Of a stretch of 31,224 nucleotides of DNA, positions 24,497-30,316 are shown piece by piece (within the stretch, counting starts at the first letter, position 1; each line of letters begins with the position of its first letter). A program made the position numbers and the translations under genes. Below the pieces are notes generated by a model. The model made no database searches, was not told the origin of the DNA, and saw nothing but the letters and a program-made list of their open reading frames with translations. Source of the stretch: a virus; the IMG/VR virus record IMGVR_UViG_3300033183_000031, positions 1 through 31,224 of that record; one strand, written 5' to 3'.

Positions 24497-24745
24497 CTAG
24501 CTACATTTGAGTAGTTCTGACGTGGCGTCAGAGTCTGTAGTTCTCCATTGCGCTGCGGTCATCTCGCATTCCTTGGTGATCACACGCTCAAAATACCATT
24601 CGCAAGCAGCTTCCTTGTTCTGTTCGATTGGCTCTGGCTTGATGGCTGATGGCTTGTGCGGCTCTGAGTCTATCTGTGTGAGGAAGCCACTTGCGAATAG
24701 CAACCTGACTGGAGTCAGGATTTTGGTCGTGTGGTCAGTCGTCAT
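24497..24745 (-). CDS. Possible leftward hypothetical protein, opposite the early leader
   Basis: An 82-residue frame begins at ATG 24745 (MTTDHTTKILTPVRLL) and includes EAACEWYFERVITKECEM. Composition and codon use look like a normal soluble protein, better than the overlapping plus-strand frame. No good ribosome site is visible (only GCGAGG inside a hairpin), and the same DNA should hold the rightward early promoter or leader. No family recognised. It is listed as doubtful. Confidence 0.35.
   Translation of the reverse strand: MTTDHTTKILTPVRLLFASGFLTQIDSEPHKPSAIKPEPIEQNKEAACEWYFERVITKECEMTAAQWRTTDSDATSELLKCS
24516..24532. promoter_or_regulatory. Palindrome TCTGACG-TGG-CGTCAGA
   Basis: Perfect seven-base arms with a three-base spacer, downstream of the putative early promoter boxes. 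No T run follows on either strand, so an operator or RNA hairpin is more likely than a terminator. Confidence 0.45.
24704..24719. promoter_or_regulatory. Palindrome CCTGACT-GG-AGTCAGG
   Basis: Perfect seven-base arms with a two-base spacer, 66 bases before the first early gene. It shares CTGAC...GTCAG with two other palindromes in this control region, though spacer lengths differ (4, 5 and 6 bases between the CTGAC and GTCAG boxes). Confidence 0.4.
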
Positions 24746-24764
24746 CGCGAGGATGGTCCTCGCG
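24746..24764. promoter_or_regulatory. Palindrome CGCGAGGA-TGG-TCCTCGCG before the first early gene
   Basis: Perfect eight-base GC-rich arms with a TGG spacer, ending 8 bases before the ribosome site GGAG of the first rightward gene. In RNA it would make a very stable hairpin at the end of the leader, able to affect translation or mRNA stability. Confidence 0.45.
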
Positions 24765-24784
24765 CTCAAATGGAGAACAAGACA

Positions 24785-25234
24785 ATGACTAAGACACTAT
24801 CTAAACTAGCTCAAATGAAACTAGAGATCATCAAGTATCATACTCACTACAAAGAATCATCTAAGATTGAAAACGTAGATGGTACGTTGGAAGCGTACGA
24901 GCTAAACGATAAGTTCCTTATCGGACTAGCTCGGGACGCTTGCTACACAGCGCACAACAGCTTGCAATTCAAGAAGCAGCAGATCGCTGACACGATTGCA
25001 GAGCTTGAGATCAACCAGTCCGAAGGACGTGTGTATCAAGCTGAACGCAACGATGAGTTCATCAAGTCTCGCTTGATGCCAGAGCTTGACGAACTGAAGT
25101 GCCGTTACGAAGCAGATTGCGAAGTTTACAAGCACATCACCAACGGTGAGACATACATGCCACCGAAGCCTCGCGTAGCGAACAAGGCTAAGAAGCCAAT
25201 CGATACCTCAGCATACAAAGCAGCGGTGGCGTAA
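24785..25234 (+). CDS. Early hypothetical protein (149 residues)
   Basis: It starts at ATG 24785 after GGAGAACAAGACA. The protein is soluble and mostly helical and charged (LSKLAQMKLEIIKYHTHYKES, FKKQQIADTIAELEINQSEG, LMPELDELKCRYEADCEVYKH), with a lysine-rich end (PKPRVANKAKKP). No family recognised. As first gene of the rightward series it may be a host-takeover or DNA-metabolism accessory protein; this is position only. Confidence 0.7.
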   Translation: MTKTLSKLAQMKLEIIKYHTHYKESSKIENVDGTLEAYELNDKFLIGLARDACYTAHNSLQFKKQQIADTIAELEINQSEGRVYQAERNDEFIKSRLMPELDELKCRYEADCEVYKHITNGETYMPPKPRVANKAKKPIDTSAYKAAVA

Positions 25235-25295
25235 CAGCCACCCACACCTGAGCAAGTGTTGAAACTGCTCTTTACCATAACAAAGGAGAACACCC

Positions 25296-25493
25296 ATGGA
25301 AAACCGTAACGAAGACGCAATGATGCGGGCCTTACGCGCAATCATTCATACAGAGATTAGCGCTCGCATTGATCAGATCGTTGAAGCTCAACAAAATGAA
25401 AACAATTTTGATATCGAAGATTACCGTAACGATATCGAAACAATGATCTCTGAGTACATCAACTACAATGTAACTGTAACCATCGAGGGGTAA
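25296..25493 (+). CDS. Early hypothetical protein (65 residues)
   Basis: ATG 25296 follows a perfect AAAGGAGAACAC site. The protein is acidic and helical: IIHTEISARIDQIVEAQQNENNFDIEDYRNDIETMI. No function recognised. The same AAAGGAGAACAC leader precedes other early genes. It follows the 149-residue gene after a 61-base gap with no clear terminator. Confidence 0.6.
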   Translation: MENRNEDAMMRALRAIIHTEISARIDQIVEAQQNENNFDIEDYRNDIETMISEYINYNVTVTIEG

Positions 25494-25494
25494 C

Positions 25495-25689
25495 ATGAAG
25501 ATCAACGTACATAATGTAGTGGAGGTGCGTGAGCAGATCACGCACTACACAAACAATCTCAAGTTTATCTGCCGCAATCTCATTGTTATCGATGAAAGCG
25601 GCAATGAAATAGAAATCAGTTTGTTCACTGAACAAGATGAACGTGCACTTGCACCACTCACAACAAAGCGGAGCTATCACAATGCTTAA
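25495..25689 (+). CDS. Early hypothetical protein (64 residues)
   Basis: ATG 25495 comes one base after the previous stop, with GAGGGG upstream. The protein is small, mixed alpha/beta (LKFICRNLIVIDESGNEIEISLF). No family recognised. Codons near its start contain a hairpin GTGCGTGA-GCAGA-TCACGCAC (25525-25545), which could slow translation. Confidence 0.55.
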   Translation: MKINVHNVVEVREQITHYTNNLKFICRNLIVIDESGNEIEISLFTEQDERALAPLTTKRSYHNA

Positions 25690-25786
25690 ACCAATCGGAC
25701 TGTTTCACACACCCAAGAACTGGGATGAACTGATGGCTTGGAACTTAGCTGCAAAGGAGGCTGAACATGAACGGCTGGAGCAATAA
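25682..25786 (+). CDS. Mini early protein (34 residues)
   Basis: It encodes MLKPIGLFHTPKNWDELMAW and then NLAAKEAEHERLEQ. The 'FHTPKNWDELM' start resembles small uncharacterised proteins of other phages. It overlaps the previous gene by 8 bases and the next by 20, and contains the AAAGGAGG ribosome site of the next gene. Confidence 0.5.
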   Translation: MLKPIGLFHTPKNWDELMAWNLAAKEAEHERLEQ

Positions 25787-26000
25787 AGAAACTTGGTTAG
25801 TCAATCTCTGGTTTGGAGATAATCTCTCTGTGCTAGTAGATGATGGCTTTACTGTGGATGCTGCTTTCATTGAGCAGCATGTTGATGAAGTCATAGAACA
25901 TAGCCTTAACACACCGTTGAGCGGCTTTATCAATGACATGCTCAACTCTGCGCTTGGCAGAGTAAATTACTGGGAACTTGGAGAACACTACAATGATTAA
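25767..26000 (+). CDS. DUF7249-like small early protein
   Basis: The protein has 77 residues. The pattern MNGWSNKETWLVNLWFGDN and a C-terminal INDMLNSALGRVNYWELGEHY matches a small phage family with the NxETW signature (DUF7249-like, from memory). Function unknown; its spread among early gene clusters suggests a host-interaction role. AAAGGAGG lies 9-10 bases before the ATG. Confidence 0.7.
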   Translation: MNGWSNKETWLVNLWFGDNLSVLVDDGFTVDAAFIEQHVDEVIEHSLNTPLSGFINDMLNSALGRVNYWELGEHYND

Positions 26001-26169
26001 ACTATACACAACAGAAAAAGGTGAATGGTTTACATCCATTCGCCAAGCCAAATCAGTTGGTAGAATAGTTGAGCAAGTAGACTTTGATGCCGACCTTCTT
26101 TGCACTTACTTAAACATGATGGCTTATATGCTTGATAAGCCAGTCAATCCAAAGGATCACTTACAATGA
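25993..26169 (+). CDS. Early hypothetical protein (58 residues)
   Basis: ATG 25993 overlaps the previous gene by 8 bases. It encodes MIKLYTTEKGEWFTSIRQAK followed by a helical, acidic half. No family recognised. Its stop overlaps the next ATG. Confidence 0.55.
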   Translation: MIKLYTTEKGEWFTSIRQAKSVGRIVEQVDFDADLLCTYLNMMAYMLDKPVNPKDHLQ

Positions 26170-26366
26170 TGACACGCAAACATTTTGAATGGGTGGCAGA
26201 TAGCATTGCCCCCATGGTCAACTCACCACTTGTGATCGAACGCATTGCTGACGAACTACAAGAAATGAATCCACGCTTTAATCGAGATCGCTTTGTTGAT
26301 CGAGCAATCAAAGCATGGGAACGCAACAATCTACCACAGGATATTGACGATGAAATACCTTACTAA
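26166..26366 (+). CDS. Small early protein with MTRKHFEWVAD motif
   Basis: The protein has 66 residues: MMTRKHFEWVADSIAPMV, then IADELQEMNPRFNRDRFVDRAIKAW. The 'MTRKxFxxIAxxI ... NPRFDRxRF' pattern is widespread among phage and plasmid small proteins with no known function. Coupled to its upstream neighbour by a 4-base overlap. Confidence 0.65.
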   Translation: MMTRKHFEWVADSIAPMVNSPLVIERIADELQEMNPRFNRDRFVDRAIKAWERNNLPQDIDDEIPY

Positions 26367-26382
26367 CTGGAAGGCAAAACAT

Positions 26383-26553
26383 ATGAGCCAACCTGATTGG
26401 CAGTATGTAGTTGTAGTTACTAAGAACTATGAAGAGTCATTCAAGTTTTTAAACTATGAAGAAGCAGAAGCGTATGCCGATGATCTTGTTTACGCAGGTG
26501 TTGGCTTGAACAACGTAAACATTGTTACATGGGAGGAATACAATGCCAACTGA
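26383..26553 (+). CDS. Early hypothetical protein (56 residues)
   Basis: Start chosen at ATG 26383 because GGAAGG lies 9 bases upstream; an in-frame ATG at 26350 would add 11 residues and overlap the previous gene. The protein (WQYVVVVTKNYEESFKFLNYEEAEAYADDL) is a small alpha/beta domain. No family recognised. Overlaps the next gene by 11 bases. Confidence 0.55.
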   Translation: MSQPDWQYVVVVTKNYEESFKFLNYEEAEAYADDLVYAGVGLNNVNIVTWEEYNAN

Positions 26554-26716
26554 AACTGTTGCCTGCCCAGAATGCCTGGGCGATGGCGTAATGTATTACA
26601 CTCGACCCGAGCCTTGGGTCAGTCGTGATACACCACCTGCAATGGAAGAATATACCAGACCATGCTGGGCTTGCCATGGTTCTGGCGAAGCAGAGGTTGA
26701 CGAAATAGACTTTTAG
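26543..26716 (+). CDS. Small zinc-knuckle protein (DnaJ-like CxxCxGxG)
   Basis: The protein has 57 residues with two CxxC knuckles, CPECLGDG (8-15) and CWACHGSG (41-48), matching the CxxCxGxG pattern of DnaJ-type zinc fingers. One zinc is likely bound by four cysteines. The remainder is acidic (EAEVDEIDF). GGGAGGA precedes the ATG. The target (protein or nucleic acid) is unknown. Confidence 0.65.
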   Translation: MPTETVACPECLGDGVMYYTRPEPWVSRDTPPAMEEYTRPCWACHGSGEAEVDEIDF

Positions 26717-26725
26717 CTGCATGTT
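26697..26725 (+). promoter_or_regulatory. Possible promoter of the HTH gene
   Basis: TTGACG (26697-26702) and CATGTT (26720-26725) are 17 bases apart. The -10 is weak (three of six). If used, transcription would begin at about 26732, the A of the ATG, giving a leaderless mRNA. The palindrome 26716-26731 overlaps the -10. Confidence 0.35.
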
Positions 26726-26731
26726 TGCAGC
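26716..26731. promoter_or_regulatory. Operator-like palindrome GCTGCA-TGTT-TGCAGC
   Basis: Perfect six-base arms. It lies between the stop of the zinc-knuckle gene and the ATG of the HTH gene, directly touching the ATG. Twelve of 14 core bases match the palindrome at 28053-28068 in the recombination promoter. Confidence 0.6.
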
Positions 26732-27016
26732 ATGAAAGCATATCTCGACATAATCAAACAATCCGCAGATGACTACGACATCAGCCTCTTGAAAGCATTC
26801 AAGTTCGCTGGTGTCCCGACATCAACATACTACAGAACAATAAACGGAGATACAGAGTTACGCTATGAAACAGCACTAAAGGTTAGCAATGCAGTCCACG
26901 ACCTTCACGCGATACAACAAGCCCGTGAGCATACCCAAAGACTACGAGAAGCTGGTGAAGATGTTAATCGACGCTCGATACGAGCGCGGATTAAGTCAAG
27001 AGAGACTAGCACTTGA
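26732..27016 (+). CDS. Helix-turn-helix DNA-binding protein (94 residues)
   Basis: Residues about 18-55 (LLKAFKFAGVPTSTYYRTINGDTELRYETALKVSNAV) fit a Cro/CI-type HTH with the recognition helix at STYYRTI. A basic C-terminal tail follows. The ATG has no ribosome site and abuts a palindrome, as in leaderless repressor genes such as lambda cI, so autoregulation is likely. The last 128 bases overlap the next HTH gene in another frame. It is the best candidate to bind the CTGCAT-NN-TTGCAG sites. Confidence 0.65.
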   Translation: MKAYLDIIKQSADDYDISLLKAFKFAGVPTSTYYRTINGDTELRYETALKVSNAVHDLHAIQQAREHTQRLREAGEDVNRRSIRARIKSRETST

Positions 27017-27137
27017 GATTGGTTGCACAGTTTCACTCATTCACAAATGGGAATCGCACAAGCGAATACCTTCTGGGTTTATGCTTATGTGTTGGCTGGA
27101 TGCACTAGGCTATGACATCGAAGTCACGAAGAGGTAA
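26889..27137 (+). CDS. XRE-family HTH regulator (82 residues)
   Basis: The pattern YEKLVKMLIDARYERGLSQERLALEIGCTVSLIHKWESHKRIPSG is a textbook XRE/Cro-CI HTH (about 19-65). Start at ATG 26889 is supported by AAAGG 6 bases upstream. It overlaps the previous HTH gene by 128 bases and the next gene by 26. It is a likely transcription regulator of early genes; whether it or its upstream neighbour reads the palindromes is open. Confidence 0.75.
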   Translation: MQSTTFTRYNKPVSIPKDYEKLVKMLIDARYERGLSQERLALEIGCTVSLIHKWESHKRIPSGFMLMCWLDALGYDIEVTKR

Positions 27138-27441
27138 GGAATACATTTACTGCGTTTCATGTGAAACAAAAACAGAATGGTTTGTTGCGATCCTGCGCAA
27201 CGACCACAAGAAAACAATGAACAAGCACTGGTACGTTTGTCTTCATTGTTATGAGGAGGACAGATGGCAAACCGTAACAAGAGCAAAGGAACTTACCACG
27301 AAAAGTGGTTTGTCGACTGGCTCAACCAGATCAAAGCGAAGATCGAAGCGAAGCGCGTCCCCCTCTCAGGGAGTTTGGGAGGCGAGTATTCAGGAGACAT
27401 CCACCTCTACATCAACGGACAAAAACTGGTGGGAGAAGTAA
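27112..27441 (+). CDS. Zinc-ribbon protein with long overlapping tail
   Basis: The first 50 residues (KEYIYCVSCETKTEWFVAI and YVCLHCYEEDRW) form a zinc ribbon with two CxxC pairs. From 27264 the frame overlaps the nuclease gene for 178 bases, and there the sequence turns into S/T/K/R-rich low complexity, as expected from an out-of-frame reading. The frame has no stop until 27441, so the tail is probably translated but unimportant. A zinc-ribbon with a recent loss of its own stop codon is possible. Confidence 0.5.
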   Translation: MTSKSRRGKEYIYCVSCETKTEWFVAILRNDHKKTMNKHWYVCLHCYEEDRWQTVTRAKELTTKSGLSTGSTRSKRRSKRSASPSQGVWEASIQETSTSTSTDKNWWEK

Positions 27442-27623
27442 AGTATAGGGACAAGTCTAACTTTCCTAGTCCTTTCAGTGTTCTCGAGAACCGAGACATT
27501 GCATTCTACAAAAGACGGAGAGGAACTCCGCAAACTCTAGTCATAATGACTGGCGAACAATTTCAACAGCTAATGGAGAACAGCTATGGAATCACAGAAC
27601 AAGATGCTCAAGACAATCCTTGA
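27264..27623 (+). CDS. Holliday-junction-resolvase-like PDDEXK nuclease
   Basis: The protein has 119 residues. Core motifs are KGTYHEKWFVDWL (Glu13), the loop VPLSGSLGGEYSGD (Asp45) and LVGEVKYR (Glu58, Lys60), the E-D-ExK arrangement of archaeal-type Holliday junction resolvases and related phage enzymes. It should cut branched DNA, for recombination or to clear branches before packaging. GAGGAGG precedes the ATG. Lies upstream of the recombination cassette. Confidence 0.75.
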   Translation: MANRNKSKGTYHEKWFVDWLNQIKAKIEAKRVPLSGSLGGEYSGDIHLYINGQKLVGEVKYRDKSNFPSPFSVLENRDIAFYKRRRGTPQTLVIMTGEQFQQLMENSYGITEQDAQDNP

Positions 27624-27783
27624 CCAAGGCACACATCTTTCAGCGATTGATGCGCTAAATATGATTGGCACTATGCGACTGGCTGCGCGTGTATATGACA
27701 TCAAACAAGAAGGCTATCCTGTCGACAAGTATGTAGCCGAACACAACGGCAAACGAATTACTTACTATCACAAGGCTTTCTAA
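27586..27783 (+). CDS. Small winged-helix / HTH protein (65 residues)
   Basis: The pattern MLKTILDQGTHLSAIDALNMIGTMRLAARVYDIKQEGYPV ... KRITYYHKAF is the small HTH family common in phages, with 'dAl..fG..RLaarI.dLr..G'. It overlaps the nuclease gene by 38 bases. It probably binds DNA; target unknown. Confidence 0.7.
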   Translation: MESQNKMLKTILDQGTHLSAIDALNMIGTMRLAARVYDIKQEGYPVDKYVAEHNGKRITYYHKAF

Positions 27784-27784
27784 G

Positions 27785-28030
27785 ATGTCCAAGTTCAAAC
27801 AAATCAAACCAGATACTTGGGATGCCCACGTTAAAAAAGCTTCTTCTTCCCCAGCATTTGCCAGAGAATACAAGCGATCAAACTATGTACTCAACACACA
27901 CATGGTCATGGCAGATCGCATTCGGAACGGTGAGCCAGTAGGTGAGATGTATCTAACTGGTCGGCTCAAGCAAGAACTGCTTGACCTGACCGACCTGACC
28001 GAAGCTGACTTTGACAAGTATCGACGATGA
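27785..28030 (+). CDS. Hypothetical protein (81 residues)
   Basis: ATG 27785 lies one base after the previous stop. It is a helical, lysine- and aspartate-rich protein (WDAHVKKASSSPAFAREYKRSNYVL, ELLDLTDLTEADFDKYRR). No family recognised. It ends 14 bases before the promoter of the recombination cassette. Confidence 0.6.
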   Translation: MSKFKQIKPDTWDAHVKKASSSPAFAREYKRSNYVLNTHMVMADRIRNGEPVGEMYLTGRLKQELLDLTDLTEADFDKYRR

Positions 28031-28044
28031 GGCTTCCTCATCTG

Positions 28045-28073
28045 TTGACATAACTGCATAGTTGCAGTAGTCT
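28045..28073 (+). promoter_or_regulatory. Promoter of the recombination cassette
   Basis: A consensus -35 TTGACA (28045-28050) is followed after 17 bases by TAGTCT (28068-28073), a moderate -10. The spacer is filled by the operator-like palindrome, so binding there should block RNA polymerase. The YqaJ start lies 27 bases further on. Confidence 0.55.
28053..28068. promoter_or_regulatory. Operator-like palindrome ACTGCA-TAGT-TGCAGT
   Basis: Perfect six-base arms, exactly between the -35 and -10 boxes of the recombination promoter. It shares CTGCAT-NN-TTGCAG with the site at 26716-26731. Confidence 0.6.
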
Positions 28074-28099
28074 ACTCATTATAAATAAAGGAGAACACA

Positions 28100-28864
28100 A
28101 TGAATCGCAAAGGATTCATAGGCGGCAGCGACTGCGTAAAAATCATGCAGGGTGACTGGCTAAACCTATGGCAAATCAAAACAGGTCGCAAAGAATCAGA
28201 CGATCTATCTCGTAACTTGGCAGTGCAGATGGGAGTACACACAGAGGACTTTCACTTGCGTTGGTTTGAGCAAGAGCGTGGCGTAAAGCTGGTCGGTCAT
28301 CAGACTGAGTTCAAAGCAGACATCGGTGGCATTCCATGTGTTGGTACTGTTGACGCTATGCTTGATCGCACAATCATCGAGGCCAAGCATACCAATTCAT
28401 ACAACACAATGAACAAAGCGACTGAGTATTACATGCCGCAGCTTCAAATGTATATGCATCTTGCTGATGTTGAGGGTGCGTATCTGTCTTGTATTTTTGG
28501 TAACAGTGAGTGGGACTTTGTGCATGTCGCTAGGGATGAAGAGTATTTCAATTCAATGTGGGCAGTGGTGTCAGACTTCTGGGGTTACGTTGTTCGCGAT
28601 GAAGAGCCGATTGGTGTTGACACACAAGCACTCTCAATCGACGGTATCCCGCTGGACGAGATGGTCGCAAGAGATGCCACCCATGACAATGCATTCGTCG
28701 ATGCAGCCGTTACCTACATCCAAGGGTATGAACAGAACCGCACTTGGGAGAATGCAAAGAAAGACCTCAAAGCAATGGTCGCTGATAACGAGCGAGAAGT
28801 GTACTGCGACTACCTAACAATCAAGCGTGATAAGCGCGGATCACTGCGCATTACTAAACGATAG
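28100..28864 (+). CDS. YqaJ-type viral recombinase (exonuclease)
   Basis: The protein has 254 residues. It has the YqaJ start GFIGGSDCVKIM (GGSD at 8-11), a conserved Glu at about 49, VGTVDAML (Asp85), TIIEAKHT (Glu94, Lys96) and QLQMYMH (Gln114), the PDDEXK core of the lambda-exonuclease/YqaJ family. These enzymes resect one strand of double-stranded DNA to feed the annealing protein. AAAGGAGAACACA precedes the ATG; 9 bases separate it from the annealing gene. Confidence 0.88.
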   Translation: MNRKGFIGGSDCVKIMQGDWLNLWQIKTGRKESDDLSRNLAVQMGVHTEDFHLRWFEQERGVKLVGHQTEFKADIGGIPCVGTVDAMLDRTIIEAKHTNSYNTMNKATEYYMPQLQMYMHLADVEGAYLSCIFGNSEWDFVHVARDEEYFNSMWAVVSDFWGYVVRDEEPIGVDTQALSIDGIPLDEMVARDATHDNAFVDAAVTYIQGYEQNRTWENAKKDLKAMVADNEREVYCDYLTIKRDKRGSLRITKR

Positions 28865-28873
28865 GAGAACACA

Positions 28874-29344
28874 ATGACCGTATGGGAAACACTTAGCAAG
28901 ATCGATGTGTCTGGTTACACAGAGTCCAAGAATGGATTTACATATCTATCATGGGCACATGCATGGCGTGAGATCAAGAACATCTATCCGCAAGCAACAT
29001 TCAACAAGCACCTCGATGATGACACAGGCGCACCAGTATTCATGGATCGCAACGGCAATGCATATGTTGTCGTCACTGTATCCATTCAAACAGAAGAAGA
29101 GCTAGCAACAGCGACAGAAGTATTCCCAGTGCTAGACTTCAAGAACAAAGCGATAGCCAATCCCAATGCCTTTGATGTGAACAAGGCACTACAGCGTGGG
29201 CTTACAAAGGCTATGGCGTACTTAGGACTAGGCTTCTACATCTATGCAGGAGAAGACCTACCCGAAGGTGATGCGCCGAGCGAGACCCCCAAGTCTCGAG
29301 CGAAAGCGCAATCACCAACCACCAACCGCCACAACTCGTGGTAA
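28874..29344 (+). CDS. DUF1071-family single-strand annealing protein
   Basis: The protein has 156 residues. The pattern TESKNGFTYLSWAHAWREIKNIYP (about 16-40), FPVLDFKNKAI ... DVNKALQRGLTKAMAYLGLGFYIYAGEDLPEG (about 84-132) is the DUF1071 (Sak-like) annealing family. It should anneal complementary single strands produced by the adjacent exonuclease. Residues after 132 are a disordered tail (TPKSRAKAQSPTTNRHNSW). GGAGAACACA precedes the ATG. Confidence 0.88.
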   Translation: MTVWETLSKIDVSGYTESKNGFTYLSWAHAWREIKNIYPQATFNKHLDDDTGAPVFMDRNGNAYVVVTVSIQTEEELATATEVFPVLDFKNKAIANPNAFDVNKALQRGLTKAMAYLGLGFYIYAGEDLPEGDAPSETPKSRAKAQSPTTNRHNSW

Positions 29345-29364
29345 TTAGCAAAGGAGCCAGAAGC

Positions 29365-29742
29365 ATGGCAGAGCAGCAGTACGATGACAGCAACCGTGGA
29401 GCAGCCTTCACACCATTCCCAACTCAACGACTGATCTTACAGGGCAAGATCAATGTCGACGGTAACGACATGAAGATTGTCAACATCATGGATGAAACCC
29501 GTGATGGCAAACAGATCATCGAAGTCTATCAGAAGGTTGGTGTGCTATTCCAAAACATGAGCGACAAAGAAGCAGCACCAGATTACACTGGGCCTCTCTT
29601 TGAGAACAAACGCATCGCAGCTTGGAAGCGTATGAAAGATGACAAACCATACATGTCATTCAACATCAGCGACAAGATGGAAGGGCAGCAGCAAGAGCCT
29701 ACCCCATCATCAAGCTTGCCAAATGATGACATTCCCTTTTAA
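29365..29742 (+). CDS. SSB-like / DUF736-like protein with DDIPF tail
   Basis: The protein has 125 residues, start at ATG 29365 after AAAGGAG. It contains AFTPFPTQRLILQGKINVDG and DYTGPLFENKRIAAWKRMKDDKPYMSFNISDKM, resembling DUF736-type OB-like proteins, and ends in a Ser/Pro linker with DDIPF, the acidic C-terminal tip typical of single-stranded DNA-binding proteins. Third gene of the cassette, after exonuclease and annealing protein, as expected of an SSB partner. Confidence 0.65.
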   Translation: MAEQQYDDSNRGAAFTPFPTQRLILQGKINVDGNDMKIVNIMDETRDGKQIIEVYQKVGVLFQNMSDKEAAPDYTGPLFENKRIAAWKRMKDDKPYMSFNISDKMEGQQQEPTPSSSLPNDDIPF

Positions 29743-29850
29743 TTAGAGATGTTCTCTCTGGGGGGATACACTGCCATAGCAGCCTATTGCCTCACTACCT
29801 CCCAGCAACTGGTCAGCCCTCGGGCTGGCCTTTTTTATACAGGAGATACC
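29743..29850 (+). other. Intergenic region with terminator
   Basis: This 108-base gap contains a palindrome AGAGA-TGT-TCTCT (29745-29757) right after the SSB-like stop, a G run, and the terminator at 29811-29836. No gene seen. Confidence 0.45.
29811..29836 (+). terminator. Rho-independent terminator of the recombination cassette
   Basis: GGTCAGCC-CTCG-GGCTGGCC forms an eight-base-pair stem with one G-U pair, followed by TTTTTT. Canonical on the plus strand. Confidence 0.85.
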
Positions 29851-30033
29851 ATGACTGAACTTAGTCCAGCAGAACAACACATCTTAAAATACTTGCGTCA
29901 ACAGGTCGATCGATTGCAAGATGAACGTTACCGCACAGACGCAAGGCCAAGCATCATGAACGAAATCTATGCAGCTCAACAGGAACTAAAGCGTTATGTC
30001 TCAGAGTTGCGCAAGAAGGGATACAATATTTAA
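29851..30033 (+). CDS. Hypothetical coiled-coil protein (60 residues)
   Basis: ATG 29851 follows AGGAGATACC. The protein is a helical, charged polypeptide (LSPAEQHILKYLRQQVDRLQ, NEIYAAQQELKRYVSELRKKG). No family recognised. It starts right after the terminator, so its own promoter or read-through is needed; none is obvious. Confidence 0.6.
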   Translation: MTELSPAEQHILKYLRQQVDRLQDERYRTDARPSIMNEIYAAQQELKRYVSELRKKGYNI

Positions 30034-30034
30034 A

Positions 30035-30313
30035 ATGACCCAACTAGAAAAAATGTTAGCTGACGCTAAAGAATGCAATAAAAGACTAAACGTTGAAACA
30101 ACATTCAAAGACTTTAATAAGCAACCACCAGCAAAGCCAGTGCCAACTAAGCGTATGGGATTAGGAACAACGCAAGGAAAAAACTGGCGCAATCACAAAC
30201 TAACAGACCAAGAAGTCAGTGACATTAAATACTATCTATCAAAAGGATGGTGCGTAACTTCTACTGCAACAATCGTTGGCGTATCTGTTAGTACAGTGCG
30301 AAGGTTTAAATGA
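30035..30313 (+). CDS. Protein with C-terminal resolvase-type HTH (92 residues)
   Basis: Residues 55-92 (KLTDQEVSDIKYYLSKGWCVTSTATIVGVSVSTVRRFK) form a Hin/resolvase-like HTH ('T.tATIVGVSVSTVRRF'). The N-terminal half is a charged helix and a proline-rich linker. No catalytic resolvase domain is present, so it is a small DNA-binding protein. It starts one base after the previous stop. Confidence 0.65.
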   Translation: MTQLEKMLADAKECNKRLNVETTFKDFNKQPPAKPVPTKRMGLGTTQGKNWRNHKLTDQEVSDIKYYLSKGWCVTSTATIVGVSVSTVRRFK

Positions 30314-30316
30314 TTT

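Noticed and set aside
24507-24788. Rightward open frame of 93 residues before the first early gene
   Set aside because: Start would be TTG without ribosome site, composition (V, S, C, R clusters) is unlike a protein, and it runs opposite a more natural minus frame.
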